Origin: Actinoplanes sp. NBRC 103695
Lineage (GTDB): Bacteria; Actinomycetota; Actinomycetes; Mycobacteriales; Micromonosporaceae
DNA: 64,000 nt
NCBI RefSeq assembly: GCF_030269485.1
Contig: NZ_BSTL01000022.1
Coordinates: 62,001-126,000, forward strand
Direction of reading: 5' to 3'
The notes below the pieces were generated by a model that ran no database searches, was not told where the DNA came from, and saw only the letters and a list, made by a program, of their open reading frames with translations. Made by a program: the position numbers and the translations under genes. This document shows, in pieces, positions 51,009 through 60,354 of the stretch; the first letter of the stretch is position 1; each line of letters starts with the position of its first letter.

Positions 51009-53423
51009 TCATTGCCCTGTCGGTCCCGCCGCCGTCGCGGCGGAGGCACGGTAGGTGTGGCCGGCCACGCCGGTGAACTCGACCAGATCGGTCTCCGGGC
51101 GTGTCGGGTGGACAACCTCGTCGGCGGTGTCGTCGTGCAACTCGAACTCACCGGCGAAGACCCGGCTGCGGACCCGGACCGCGCCGGTGCGGTCGGGGGT
51201 GACGACCAGTTCGGTGCGGTCACCGCCCCACGTGGCGCCGACCGTGAATCCTCCGCTGCCGCGCAGACCCGCGACACTGCCGGCCGGCCAGGCCGGGGGC
51301 AGCGCGGGGAGCACGTGCAGCTCGCCGTTGTGGCTCTGCAGCAGCATCTCCGCGATGCCGGACGTGGCGCCGAAGTTGCCGTCGATCTGAAAGGGCGGGT
51401 GCAGGTCGAACATGTTCGGCGCGAGCCGGTCCGTGCGCACCAGGTCGCGGATGAGCTTGTGGGCGCGTGCGCCGTCCTCCAGCCGGGCCCAGTAGTTGAT
51501 CTTCCACGCGAGTGACCATCCGGTCCCGTCGTCGCCGCGCAGCTCCAGCGTGCGGCGTGCGGCCTCGTACAGCTGCGGGGTGCCCCGCCTGGTGATCTGG
51601 TTGCTCGGGTGCAGGCCGTACAGGTGAGAGACGTGCCGATGGGTGCGCTCGGCCTCCACCCAGTCCGCGAGCCACTCCTGAATGTTGCCGCGGGAGCCGA
51701 TCCGCATCGGTGCCAGCCTGTCCCTGGCCGACAGCACCCGGCTGCGGAAGGCCGCGTCGTCCCCCAGGATCTCGGAGGCCCGCGCGCAGCCGCTGAACAG
51801 GTCGTACAGGATCTGGTTGTCCATGGTCGGTCCGGCGCACACGCTGGCGTCCGGGTGGTGGGCCAGCTCCGGGGAATTCGACGGGTTGGTGACCAGGTAT
51901 CCGAGCGAGGGATGGGTGACCAGGGCGTCGAGGAAGAACTGCGCCGCGCCCCGCATCGCCGGGAAGTGGCCGCGGAGGAACCCGAGGTCGCCGGTGAACC
52001 GGTAGTGGCTCCAGATCAGCGTGGCCAGCCACGCGCCGCCGGTCTGCCACATCCCCCAGAACGCGCCGTCGACGACCGACGTGCCCCGCCACGCGTCGGT
52101 GTTGTGGTGCGTGACCCAGCCGCCCGCGCCGTACTGCGCACGGGCGGTGCGGGCACCGGTGACCGTCAGATCCTCGATCAGGTCGAAGACCGGCAGGAGA
52201 CATTCGGAGAGGTTCGTGGTGTCGGCCGGCCAGTAGTTCATGGGCAGGTTCGCGTTGACGGTGTATTTCGAGTCCCAGGCCGGCGCCATCTCCTCGTTCC
52301 AGATGCCCTGCAGGGTGGCCGGCTGCGTGCCCGGCCGCGAGGAGGAGATCAGCAGATAGCGGCCGTACTGGAAGAGCAGGGCGGAGAACTGCGGGTCGTC
52401 GACCCCGGCGTGCTGGGCGATCCTGGTGTCGGTGGTCTGATCGGCGGCCGCGGTGCGCCCCAGGTCGATCGTCACCCGGTTGAACAGCCTCTGGTAGTCG
52501 CTCAGGTGCCGGGAGCGCAGCCGCCGGAAACCGGCGCCGCGGGCGGCGGTGAGGTGCTTTCTCGCGATGCTCTGGTAGTCGCCGCCGACGTTGCGGTAGT
52601 CGACGTAGCTGGAGCCGATCGACACCAGGAGGGTCACGCTCGTGGCGCCGGCCACCCGGAGCGTGCCCCCGGAACTGGTGGCCGTGCCGCCGGTGACGCT
52701 GACACCGGCCAGGGCGAGGAACCGGACCGAGCCGGCGATTCCCTCCATGCTGCCGGAGATGCCGTCGAGGGCGATGGTCGCCTGGTCCGGACTGCTCACG
52801 GTCGTGCGTTGCGGGCTGTCGAACGTGGCGGTGAAACTGATCGCGTTCACCCGGTCCGCGGTCAGGCGGACGACGATGACCTGGTCGGGCGCGCTGGCGA
52901 ACGTCTCCCGGTGATAGCGCACGCCGTCGAGCACGTAGGTCGTGGCGGCCGTGGCGGTGGTGAGATCGAGCGTCCGCTCGTACCGCTGGGCGCCGGCGCT
53001 GCCGAAGGCGAGCCGCAGGTTCCCGACGGGCTGGTAGGCGAGCTGCCCGGCGGGACTGCCGAGCATCGTCTGGTTGATCAGGTCCTGCGCCTGGGTCCAC
53101 CGGTCGGCGAAGACGTGCCGCCGGATCTCCGGCAGTGCCGCCGCGCCGCGGGGGTTCGCGGAGTCGTACGGGCCGCCGGCCCAGACGGTGTCCTCGTTGA
53201 GCTGCAGCCGCTCGGTGTCGACGTTGCCGAAGACCATGGCGCCGAGACGTCCGTTGCCGATCGGCAACGCCCGCAGCCATTCCGAACCCGCGGGCTCGTC
53301 GTAGCGCAGGGCCAGGTCGCCGGCGGCCGGCGCCCGCGGCGGAGGTGACGCCGGCGGTAGCAGCACGGCGCCGGCGCCGGCGGCCCCCGCGGCGAGGAAT
53401 CTTCGTCGGGTCACCTCTGTCAT
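51009..53423 (-). CDS. secreted GH95-family alpha-L-fucosidase/galactosidase
   Basis: An 804-residue GH95-type enzyme. The N-terminus TRRRFLAAGAAGAG is a twin-arginine signal. A beta-sandwich N-domain (SEWLRALPIGNGRLGAMVFG, LNEDTVWAGGP) precedes the (alpha/alpha)6 catalytic barrel with NANLPMNYWPADTTNLSE (candidate Asn catalytic pair) and PSNSPE. GH95 inverting enzymes remove terminal alpha-L-fucose or L-galactose from glycans such as xyloglucan side chains. It is last in the five-gene operon after GH127. AGGAG lies four bases before ATG 53423. Which sugar is cut is not resolvable here. Confidence 0.93.
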   Translation of the reverse strand: MTEVTRRRFLAAGAAGAGAVLLPPASPPPRAPAAGDLALRYDEPAGSEWLRALPIGNGRLGAMVFGNVDTERLQLNEDTVWAGGPYDSANPRGAAALPEIRRHVFADRWTQAQDLINQTMLGSPAGQLAYQPVGNLRLAFGSAGAQRYERTLDLTTATAATTYVLDGVRYHRETFASAPDQVIVVRLTADRVNAISFTATFDSPQRTTVSSPDQATIALDGISGSMEGIAGSVRFLALAGVSVTGGTATSSGGTLRVAGATSVTLLVSIGSSYVDYRNVGGDYQSIARKHLTAARGAGFRRLRSRHLSDYQRLFNRVTIDLGRTAAADQTTDTRIAQHAGVDDPQFSALLFQYGRYLLISSSRPGTQPATLQGIWNEEMAPAWDSKYTVNANLPMNYWPADTTNLSECLLPVFDLIEDLTVTGARTARAQYGAGGWVTHHNTDAWRGTSVVDGAFWGMWQTGGAWLATLIWSHYRFTGDLGFLRGHFPAMRGAAQFFLDALVTHPSLGYLVTNPSNSPELAHHPDASVCAGPTMDNQILYDLFSGCARASEILGDDAAFRSRVLSARDRLAPMRIGSRGNIQEWLADWVEAERTHRHVSHLYGLHPSNQITRRGTPQLYEAARRTLELRGDDGTGWSLAWKINYWARLEDGARAHKLIRDLVRTDRLAPNMFDLHPPFQIDGNFGATSGIAEMLLQSHNGELHVLPALPPAWPAGSVAGLRGSGGFTVGATWGGDRTELVVTPDRTGAVRVRSRVFAGEFELHDDTADEVVHPTRPETDLVEFTGVAGHTYRASAATAAGPTGQ

Positions 53424-53456
53424 GTCACTCCTGTCGGGTGGGTCGTGTCGAGGGCT

Positions 53457-55784
53457 TCAGCCGAGTTCGACCAGGCGCCAGACGTTGTCCGCGGTGCCGT
53501 TGTCGGCGTCCTGGACGACCTGGGTGCCCCAGACGCCGGAGCCGTTCAGGACGGCCAGCAGTTTCCCGCTGTTGACGTTGCGGATCTTGTGGGTGCCGTT
53601 GCCGAGGTCGACCAGGGTCCAGCGGTGGTCGGCGGTGCCGGTGTCCGACCATTGCAGGACCCGGGCGTTGTCGGCGGCCGACATGTTCTCGACGCCGAGA
53701 ACCTTGCCGCTGTTCACGTTGCGGAATCGCACGGCGTCGCCGTCGGTGATCCGGACCCAGCGGTGGTCGGCGGTCCCGGTGTCGCCCCACACGACGGCGA
53801 GGCCGCCGTCACCGGTCGACATGTCCTGGACGCCGAGCACCAGGCCGGTGCCGGCGTTGACCAGCTTGTAGGTCCCGCTGCCGCCGGTGCCGGTGTTCCA
53901 GTAGACGGTGTAGTTGAAGCCGTGGGCGTCGTGGAAGGGCCCGATCGGGACGGTCGCGCCGTTGGCCGTCGCCGTGAAGGCCAGGCTCGAGGTGCTGGTC
54001 CGGGTGATGGACGAGACGGTCAGCGCCGGTGGCGAGGCCAGCGCGGTGCTGCCGTAGTCGCCGCAGAGCACGGCCGGTCCGTAGGTGATCGCCTGGACGT
54101 TCGCGTTGTCGTTGGCCGCCCGCATGACGATCCTCATCGGCAGGGTGACGGTCACGGTGTCCCCGGCGGCCCAGGTGCGGGTGATGGTCGCATAGCTGCC
54201 CGGCGCCGCCGTGACGGTCTGGGCGGCGCCGTTGACGGTGATGACCGGGTTCTGCGTCCAGGCCGGGATCCGGACCCGGATGCTCCAGGCGCCGCTCATG
54301 GTCCCGGCCAGGGTCAGGGTGGTGGTGTCGCCGACCGGCAGGTTCGTGGACTGGGTGACGGTGATGCCGCGCTGCGACCAGTTCAGCGTCGAGGGTACGA
54401 ACAGGTTCACGGTCAGCGTGGTGCCGGCGGAGAAGTAGATCGAGTCCATCAGGTTGGTGTTGACCTCGATGCCGGTCCCCTGGCAGCACCAGAACGAGCT
54501 GTAGTCGGTCGAGTAGGTGCCGCCGCCCCAGGCCGGGCCGACCCCGCGGCGGCCGCCGGGCCGCAGCGGGGTGAAGTAGGTGACGCCGCCGTGGCTGTCG
54601 GCCGGGTTCTGCGCGCCGACCAGGTGGTTGAGCAGCGTCCGCTCGTAGAAGTCGAGGTAGCCGGCGTTGTCCGGATCGAGCAGCCACAGTTCGCGGGTCA
54701 GTTTCAGCATGTTGTACGAGTTACAGTGCTCGCAGGTGTCGTTGCTCAGGTAGCCGGCGATCGCGTTGGGGGCGCGGAAGTGCTCGGCCTGGCTGTTGCC
54801 ACCGATCACATAGGTGTGCGCGCGGGTGGTGATGTTCCAGGCGTTGGTGGCGATGTCGCGGTACCGGGTGGTGCCGGTCGCCTTGTACTCGCGGGCGGCG
54901 CCGATCCACTTGGGCACCTGGGTGTTGGCGTGCAGCCCGTTCAGCTGGTCGGAGCCCGCGGCCAGCGGGTCGAACACGGCCGCGTGGTCGAAGCGTCGCG
55001 CGGCGGTCAGCCACCGCGTGTCACCGGTCTGCTGGTAGATGTCGGCGAGCACCTCGTTCATGCCGCCGAACTCGGTGCCCAGCATCGCCTGCATCTGGCT
55101 CGAGCTCAGCCGCGCGGTGCGGGTGTCGACCCAGCCGGCCAGCGCGAGCAGTACGGTGCGCGCCTGGTCGTTGCCGTTGAGGCGCCAGACATCGAGCAGG
55201 CCGGCCAGGGTCTTGTGGACGCAGTAGTACGGCACGTTGCCGTTCGACAGGGTGCGCGCCTCGAGCGCGGTGAAGTCCGACTCCGGGAACCCCGACAGGT
55301 ACCCGGCGGCGAACCCCGCGGCCGCGTTGTTCGCCTGGCACCGGGCAAGTCCGGCGACCATGGCGGCGGCCTTGTCCCGGCACGTCGTGTCGCCGAGCAC
55401 CGCGTAGGCCTGCGCCCAGGCGGTCAGGAAGTGCCCCTGCACGTGGGAGCGGAACGGGAACGTCGGCGCGTCCCAGCCCCCGTTGGCCGCCGCGCCGTTG
55501 GTCGAGAGCCGGTGGTTGGCCCGGAAGACGTACAGCAGCCGGTCGACGTCGACGAACCTCAGGTAGCTCAACGTCCGGTTCTGGTTGTCCAGGAACCGGC
55601 CCGCGGTCAGCCGCACCTGGCCGGGCTCGAAGGGGAACGCGGCAGCGCCGATGTCCGGACGGACCGGCGGCACGACCGCGGCGGCGGCGGCCCGCGCGGC
55701 CGGCGCACCGGCGGCGCTGACCAGGGCCGCGGCGCCGGTGGCCTGGAGGAGACGACGACGGCTGAGGGGGCTCGATCTGTTCAT
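53457..55784 (-). CDS. secreted GH127-family beta-L-arabinofuranosidase with ricin-type domain
   Basis: A 775-residue protein with Tat signal SRRRLLQATG. The GH127/DUF1680 catalytic part (~45-600) contains TCEHCNSYNMLKL and FWCCQGTGIE, the Glu and Cys residues that family members use for zinc and cysteine-nucleophile chemistry. The C-terminal ~125 residues form a beta-trefoil with three repeats (VLGVQDMS, VLGVENMS, LLAVLNGS). GH127 removes beta-L-arabinofuranose from plant glycans such as extensin or arabinans. AGGAGA before ATG 55784 supports the start. The operon context favours arabinose side-chain removal. Confidence 0.92.
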   Translation of the reverse strand: MNRSSPLSRRRLLQATGAAALVSAAGAPAARAAAAAVVPPVRPDIGAAAFPFEPGQVRLTAGRFLDNQNRTLSYLRFVDVDRLLYVFRANHRLSTNGAAANGGWDAPTFPFRSHVQGHFLTAWAQAYAVLGDTTCRDKAAAMVAGLARCQANNAAAGFAAGYLSGFPESDFTALEARTLSNGNVPYYCVHKTLAGLLDVWRLNGNDQARTVLLALAGWVDTRTARLSSSQMQAMLGTEFGGMNEVLADIYQQTGDTRWLTAARRFDHAAVFDPLAAGSDQLNGLHANTQVPKWIGAAREYKATGTTRYRDIATNAWNITTRAHTYVIGGNSQAEHFRAPNAIAGYLSNDTCEHCNSYNMLKLTRELWLLDPDNAGYLDFYERTLLNHLVGAQNPADSHGGVTYFTPLRPGGRRGVGPAWGGGTYSTDYSSFWCCQGTGIEVNTNLMDSIYFSAGTTLTVNLFVPSTLNWSQRGITVTQSTNLPVGDTTTLTLAGTMSGAWSIRVRIPAWTQNPVITVNGAAQTVTAAPGSYATITRTWAAGDTVTVTLPMRIVMRAANDNANVQAITYGPAVLCGDYGSTALASPPALTVSSITRTSTSSLAFTATANGATVPIGPFHDAHGFNYTVYWNTGTGGSGTYKLVNAGTGLVLGVQDMSTGDGGLAVVWGDTGTADHRWVRITDGDAVRFRNVNSGKVLGVENMSAADNARVLQWSDTGTADHRWTLVDLGNGTHKIRNVNSGKLLAVLNGSGVWGTQVVQDADNGTADNVWRLVELG

Positions 55785-55812
55785 GGCGCGGTTCTCCTAG
55801 CGTACGGGCGGA

Positions 55813-57381
55813 TCACGGCGTACCGACGGTGAACTGACCGACCCGGACGCTGCCGCCCAAGGCCCGCGTGGCGTGGTTGAACAAGCCGAACCGGTAACCC
55901 ATGAAGAACCGCCAGTCGTTGGTGAGGGTGAAGGCCGGTCCCAGGCGGGTGAAGCTTGTGCCGTCGGTGCTGTAGGAGAAGGTGGCGGTGCGTCCCGAGC
56001 CGGGCCGGATGTCGGCGCTGACCCGCAACCAGATCCGCCCGCCGCCGGCCGGGGCGCTCGCCCTCTCCGTGCCCGTGCCGGTGGTGGTCCATCCGCTGGT
56101 GGACATGCCGAGCCCGTCGGTCATCGAGACCCGGGTGACGCCGTTGTCCTTGCGGATGCCGATCCACGCCGAGGAGTCGCGCAGCATGGCGAGGCCGGCC
56201 CGGTCACCGTCGGCCATCGACGAGTAGTCGAGTTGCACGGTCGCCGTGGACGACGGGCCCTGGATGCGCCGGGTCAGGGTGTTGCGGGCGTTGTAGAGGT
56301 CGTTGGTGACGGTCGCGGTCGACAGGGTCAGCCCGTTGTTCACGCTGAACCTGGTCGTGTCGGGGTTGTGGTTCCACTCGTACTGCGGGCCGAGCGTGCT
56401 GCCGGCGAACGAGTCGGTGCCGACCATCGGCGTCACCGGATGCCACGGCAGGTCCGGCCGGGGATAGCTGGCGCCCCAGCGCCCGTTGACGGTCTGCAGC
56501 ACGGGCCATCCGTCGTTGCTCCAGGTGATCGGGGCGAGGGTGGGCATGCGCCCGCCCGGGTAGGCGTCGGTGAACGCCATGTACCACCAGTCGCCGTTCT
56601 GGGTCTGCACGAGTCCGCCCTGGTGCGGGACGCCACCCCCGGAGATCGGTCCGGGCAGGTTCAACAGCACCTGCCGTTGCTCGTACGGACCCCAGGGGCT
56701 GGCCGAGCGCAGCACGTACTGGCCGTTGGCCGGGCGGGTCAGCCAGATGTAGTAGTAGCCGCCGCGCTTGTACATGCGCGCGCCCTCGAGGGTGCCGATG
56801 CTCGACGGCGTCTGATAGACCGTCTGCGAGCGCACCTCCGCGGTCAGATCGGATGACAGCTGGGCGACGCTGATGGTGCCGTTGCCGTACGCGACATAGG
56901 GGGTGTCGTTGTCGAACAGCAGCCCGGCGTCGTAGTAACACTTGTTGATCCGAGCCTTCCTGCTCCAGCCGCTGCCGGCCGAGGCGGAGGTGTAGACGTA
57001 GGTGCGGTTGAACTCGGTGCAGCCCAGCCAGTAGTAGGTGCTGGTGGCGGGCCGGTAGTTGAACGCCGACGCCCAGATGCCTTTGACGTACGCCCGCCCG
57101 CCGTTCAGGTCGTAGGCGGTGGAGTCGAAGTCGAGCCGGGGTACGGAGTGCCCGGCGTACTCCCAGTTGACGAGGTCGTAGGAGCGCAGGACCGGCGCGC
57201 CGGGCGAGTAGTGCATGGTCGACGCCGAGTAGTAGTAGACGTCCCCGACCCGGATGATGTCGCCGTCGGCGAAGTCCTGCCACACCACCGGATTGTCGAA
57301 GGTGGACGGTGCGTCGGCCGGGACGGCGACACCCGCGCCGCTGAGAAGCAGGGCGAGGCCCGCCGCGATCCAGGGCTTCAC
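55813..57381 (-). CDS. secreted GH43-family arabinofuranosidase/xylosidase
   Basis: A 522-residue enzyme with signal peptide VKPWIAAGLALLLSGAGVAV. The five-bladed propeller (~30-350) shows TFDNPVVWQDFADGDIIRV (family Asp), YVKGIWASAFNYR and EGARMYKRGGYYYIW (catalytic Glu region). The C-terminal ~200 residues form a beta-sandwich often appended to GH43. GTG 57381 overlaps the stop of the deleted GH27 gene (GTGA). It most likely cuts arabinose or xylose from xylan-type side chains. The upstream coupling partner is itself truncated. Confidence 0.92.
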   Translation of the reverse strand: MKPWIAAGLALLLSGAGVAVPADAPSTFDNPVVWQDFADGDIIRVGDVYYYSASTMHYSPGAPVLRSYDLVNWEYAGHSVPRLDFDSTAYDLNGGRAYVKGIWASAFNYRPATSTYYWLGCTEFNRTYVYTSASAGSGWSRKARINKCYYDAGLLFDNDTPYVAYGNGTISVAQLSSDLTAEVRSQTVYQTPSSIGTLEGARMYKRGGYYYIWLTRPANGQYVLRSASPWGPYEQRQVLLNLPGPISGGGVPHQGGLVQTQNGDWWYMAFTDAYPGGRMPTLAPITWSNDGWPVLQTVNGRWGASYPRPDLPWHPVTPMVGTDSFAGSTLGPQYEWNHNPDTTRFSVNNGLTLSTATVTNDLYNARNTLTRRIQGPSSTATVQLDYSSMADGDRAGLAMLRDSSAWIGIRKDNGVTRVSMTDGLGMSTSGWTTTGTGTERASAPAGGGRIWLRVSADIRPGSGRTATFSYSTDGTSFTRLGPAFTLTNDWRFFMGYRFGLFNHATRALGGSVRVGQFTVGTP

Positions 57382-58241
57382 CGGGACCACCTCTGATTGG
57401 CGCCGCCGTTGCAGTCCCAGATGACCGGCTGGGTGCCGTTGGCCGTGGCGCCGTCCGGCACGTCCAGGCCGCGTCCGGAGGCGGCGCTGACCAAGTCCGT
57501 TCCGCTCGGCGGCGGGGTGGTGCCGCCGCCGCTCACCCGGTAGACGACGGTGCCGTGCCCCGGCACGCTCGCGGAGATCGCGCCGGTGCTGCTGCTGGTG
57601 GCGCCGGTCCACGCCTCGCGCAGGGTGAAGGAGTTGCCGCTCTTGCCCACCGCGGCCGCCGTGGTCGAGACCGTGGTGGTGCCGCTGCCCTGGTCGAACA
57701 GGGCCACCGCCACGTCGCCGTCGGCGAGCCGTTCGGCCAGAACGCGGCGGGTGCCGTCGTTCGAGACCTGGGTCGCCTGCTGCCCGAGGCCGTCCTGGTT
57801 GACCGCGATCAGGTCCTGGTTCTTCAGGATGGTCTGGGTGGCGGTGTTCATCGACCGGATGTCGTTGCCCGCGATCAGCGGTGCGGCGAGCATCGCCCAG
57901 AGCGCGAAGTGGCTGCGCATCTCGGTGTCGGTCATGCCGCCACGGCCGACCTCCATCATGTCCGGGTCGTTGAACCCGCCGGGTGCGGCGTAGCCGGCCA
58001 GCGGCACCGTCACGTTGACGATGTGCCGGATACCCAGACAGTCCACACCCCAGGCGGCGAACTGCCGGGCGTCCTGGGTCTCGTTGATGTCGCAGCCGAA
58101 GGTGTTCCAGCTGTTCCAACCCATCGATGGCGTACGGGCGACGCCGTTGTCGAGGGCCTGCGCGGCGGGGGTGCCGAGAACCGCGGTGACGCTCGAGAAC
58201 AGCAGCACCCCCGCCGCGACGATGGCTTTCCGGCGCTTCAT
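57378..58241 (-). pseudogene. GH27-type galactosidase with internal deletions
   Basis: The N-terminus is that of a secreted GH27 alpha-galactosidase/beta-L-arabinopyranosidase: signal peptide, then NGVARTPSMGWNSWNTFG. It then jumps from CDINET to QDARQFAAWGVD and again to IRHIVNVTVPLAGYA, joining PGGFNDPDMMEVGRGGMT. Compared with intact family members, ~90 and ~75 residues are missing, including the segments with the catalytic Asp nucleophile (YLKYD) and acid/base (RTTxDI). A C-terminal ricin-type module is cut after its first repeat. The frame stays open, so an inactive protein could be made. It retains AGGAGG before ATG 58241 and sits 13 bases after the GH10 stop. Confidence 0.8.
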
Positions 58242-58254
58242 GGTCACCTCCTGG

Positions 58255-59559
58255 TCATCGGGCCTGGCAGGCCGGTGCGGCGGTGGGCGGGGTGCCGGTG
58301 CCCTGGAAGCCGAACTCGGTGCTGCCACCGGCCGGGACCTGGCCGTTGTATCCGACGTTGGTGAAGGTGCTGCCGGAGACGGTGGCGTTCCAGGCGTTGG
58401 TGACGGCGCTGCCGGAGGGCAGTGACACGCCGACCGTCCAGCCGGTGAGGGCGGTGCCGCCGGCGGTCACCCGGATGTTCGCGGTGAAGCCGCCGTTCCA
58501 GGTGTTGGGGGTGAGCGTCGCGGTGCAGCCCGCTCCGGGTTCCGGCTCCGGGTCCGGATCGGGGTCCGGGGTGGTGCCGCCGGCGTTCAGAGCGTTCAGG
58601 ACCGAGGTGTACGCGGCCTTCTTGTTGCCGGAGCCGTCGAACAGCAGGGGATTGTCGCTGCGCCAGGAGTCGGTGTCGCGGATGCCCCAGACGGTGATGC
58701 CGGTGCAGCGGGACACGGCCAGGCAGGCGCGGGTGACGGCGGCGTAGATGTTGGCCTGGTTGCCGCCCTGCTGCACGTCGAGCTCGGTGATCTGCACGTC
58801 GACGCCGAGGTCGGCGAAGCGCTGGATGTTCTGCTGGTAGGTGGAGTCGATCGAGGTGCCCAGGTGTGACTGCAGACCGACGCAGTCGATCGGCACGCCG
58901 CGGGACTTGAAGTCGCGGACCATGTTGTAGATGCCGGTCGACTTCGCGTTGATCCCGTCGGTGTTGTAGTCGTTGTAGCAGAGCTTGGCGGCGGGGTCGG
59001 CGGCCCGGGCGGCGCGGAACGCGGCCTCGATCCAGTCGTTGCCGGTGCGCTGCAGGTTGGAGTCGCGGCGACCTCCGCCGTTGCCGTCGGCGAACGCCTC
59101 GTTGACCACGTCCCAGGCGTAGATCTTGCCCTTGTAGTGGGTGGCGACCTGGGTGACGTGGTTGATCGCGGCACTGCGCAGCGTGCTGCCGGACAGCGAC
59201 TGCGCCCAGCCGGGTTGCTGCTGGTGCCAGAGCAGGGCGTGGCCGCGGACCTTGGCGCCCATGGCGATGCCCTGGTTGAGGATGCGGTCACCGCCGGAGT
59301 AGTTGAAGCTGCCCCGGCTGGGTTCGGTGGCGTCCCACTTCATCTCGTTCTCGGGGGTGACCGAGTTGAACTCGCTGGTCAGGATGCGGGTGTAGGTCGA
59401 GTCGCCGAGCCTGCCGGCGGCGATCGCGGCGCCGTAGTAGCGGCCGGTCTGCGCCGCCGAGGCGCCGAGCGTGCTGGCGGCCCAGGCGTCGCCGGCGACG
59501 ACGATGCCGGTCAGTGCCATGGCCGCCGCAGCCGCCGAGGCCAGTAACTTACGAGTCAT
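58255..59559 (-). CDS. secreted GH10 endo-xylanase with CBM2
   Basis: A 434-residue secreted xylanase. The signal peptide ends near GDAWAAS. The GH10 barrel (~30-320) has acid/base Glu154 in WDVVNEAF and nucleophile Glu259 in TELDV. A PDPDPDPEPEPG linker leads to a C-terminal CBM2 (from ~335, with NTWNGGFTANIRVTAGG and TNAWNATVSG), which binds cellulose or xylan. GGAGGA before ATG 59559 sets the start. It heads a five-gene operon with GH27-type, GH43, GH127 and GH95 genes. A CebR-type operator lies 23 bases upstream, so cello-oligosaccharides probably induce it. Confidence 0.95.
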   Translation of the reverse strand: MTRKLLASAAAAAMALTGIVVAGDAWAASTLGASAAQTGRYYGAAIAAGRLGDSTYTRILTSEFNSVTPENEMKWDATEPSRGSFNYSGGDRILNQGIAMGAKVRGHALLWHQQQPGWAQSLSGSTLRSAAINHVTQVATHYKGKIYAWDVVNEAFADGNGGGRRDSNLQRTGNDWIEAAFRAARAADPAAKLCYNDYNTDGINAKSTGIYNMVRDFKSRGVPIDCVGLQSHLGTSIDSTYQQNIQRFADLGVDVQITELDVQQGGNQANIYAAVTRACLAVSRCTGITVWGIRDTDSWRSDNPLLFDGSGNKKAAYTSVLNALNAGGTTPDPDPDPEPEPGAGCTATLTPNTWNGGFTANIRVTAGGTALTGWTVGVSLPSGSAVTNAWNATVSGSTFTNVGYNGQVPAGGSTEFGFQGTGTPPTAAPACQAR

Positions 59560-59581
59560 GGAGTTCCTCCGAAGCAGGAAG

Positions 59582-59595
59582 TGGGAGCGCTCCCA
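59582..59595. promoter_or_regulatory. CebR-type operator TGGGAGCGCTCCCA
   Basis: A perfect 14-base palindrome identical to the CebR consensus known from Streptomyces cellulase and cellobiose-uptake genes. It lies between the start codon at 59559 and the presumed promoter. Confidence 0.88.
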
Positions 59596-60036
59596 TCGAG
59601 AGTTACCAATGTTGCCAGAAGATTTCGGGAATCCTCAAGCGGCGATTCCTCGCGAATCGGCGCGCACTTTCTGTCTCCCGGCGGCGTCGAAGCGCACTGA
59701 CCAGCGATCCGACTCGGCGTGCTCCGCGTGACCGCGTCGCGTAACAGTTTTTCAGCAGCGAATGCCGAAAGAGTCGTTCTCTTTTTCAGGATCGCGGCGG
59801 GCGGAGCACGAATGAGCTCTGCGACCGGAAAGCGGCGCTGCCGCCGGACTCGTCGACCATCGATGGACTGTGAACGACTGAGCCGCCCGGGTCGATCGGC
59901 GGCGGCAGGGCGTGTGCCGTCACGCCGAATCTCGGAATGCGTTTAGGGTTGGGCGTCGCGAAGCCCAGGGGGTCCGCATGACAACTCGGAGGTTCCCGCC
60001 CGGGTCCTGGATGGACCGGCTGGAAGCCGAACCGGG
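59596..60036. promoter_or_regulatory. gene-free region upstream of the glycosidase operon
   Basis: About 440 bases, less GC-rich than the rest, with no credible gene or clear promoter pair. The left part must contain the promoter of the glycosidase operon. The right part runs into the remains of a USP/BON gene; a short frame from ATG 59978 may be a piece of its lost 5' end. Confidence 0.4.
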
Positions 60037-60333
60037 AGGGCCGAGCTGCTCTACGGCAGCCTGGACCACTCGACGCCCCGGCAGGCGCCGTGCCCGGTCC
60101 TCCTGGTCCCGCCGGGCTGGCGGAGCGGAGCTCTGAGTGTCGCCGGCGTCGAGGTCACCGTCACCGACGGCGTGGTCACCTTGTCCGGCAAGGTCGAACG
60201 GTGGTCCACCACCGAACTGGCCGACCGCGCGGCCCGGCAGACGCTCGGTGTGGTCTCGGTGGTCAACCGCCTCGACTACACCTTCGATGATCGGGCCCTC
60301 GTCGGCCCGGGAATGATCACCGGCATCGCCTGA
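60037..60333 (+). pseudogene. remnant of universal-stress-protein/BON gene
   Basis: The frame ending at TGA 60331-60333 reads RAELLYGSLDHSTPRQAPCPVLLVPPGW, the C-terminal end of a universal stress protein (split here as RAELLYGSLDHST and PRQAPCPVLLVPPGW), and then a BON domain: GVEVTVTDGVVTLSGKVERW and ARQTLGVVSVVNRLDY. No start codon is present in this frame between the remnant and an in-frame TAG at 59944-59946. The N-terminal ~120 residues of the USP fold are missing. I read it as a deletion-damaged gene; BON domains bind membranes or partner proteins. Confidence 0.6.
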
Positions 60334-60354
60334 TCCGTGCTGAGGGTGAGCCGG

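Noticed and set aside
59912..60136. Short plus-strand frame MTTRRFPPG...
   Set aside because: It ends within the USP remnant in a different frame and shows no domain; probably debris of the damaged gene.
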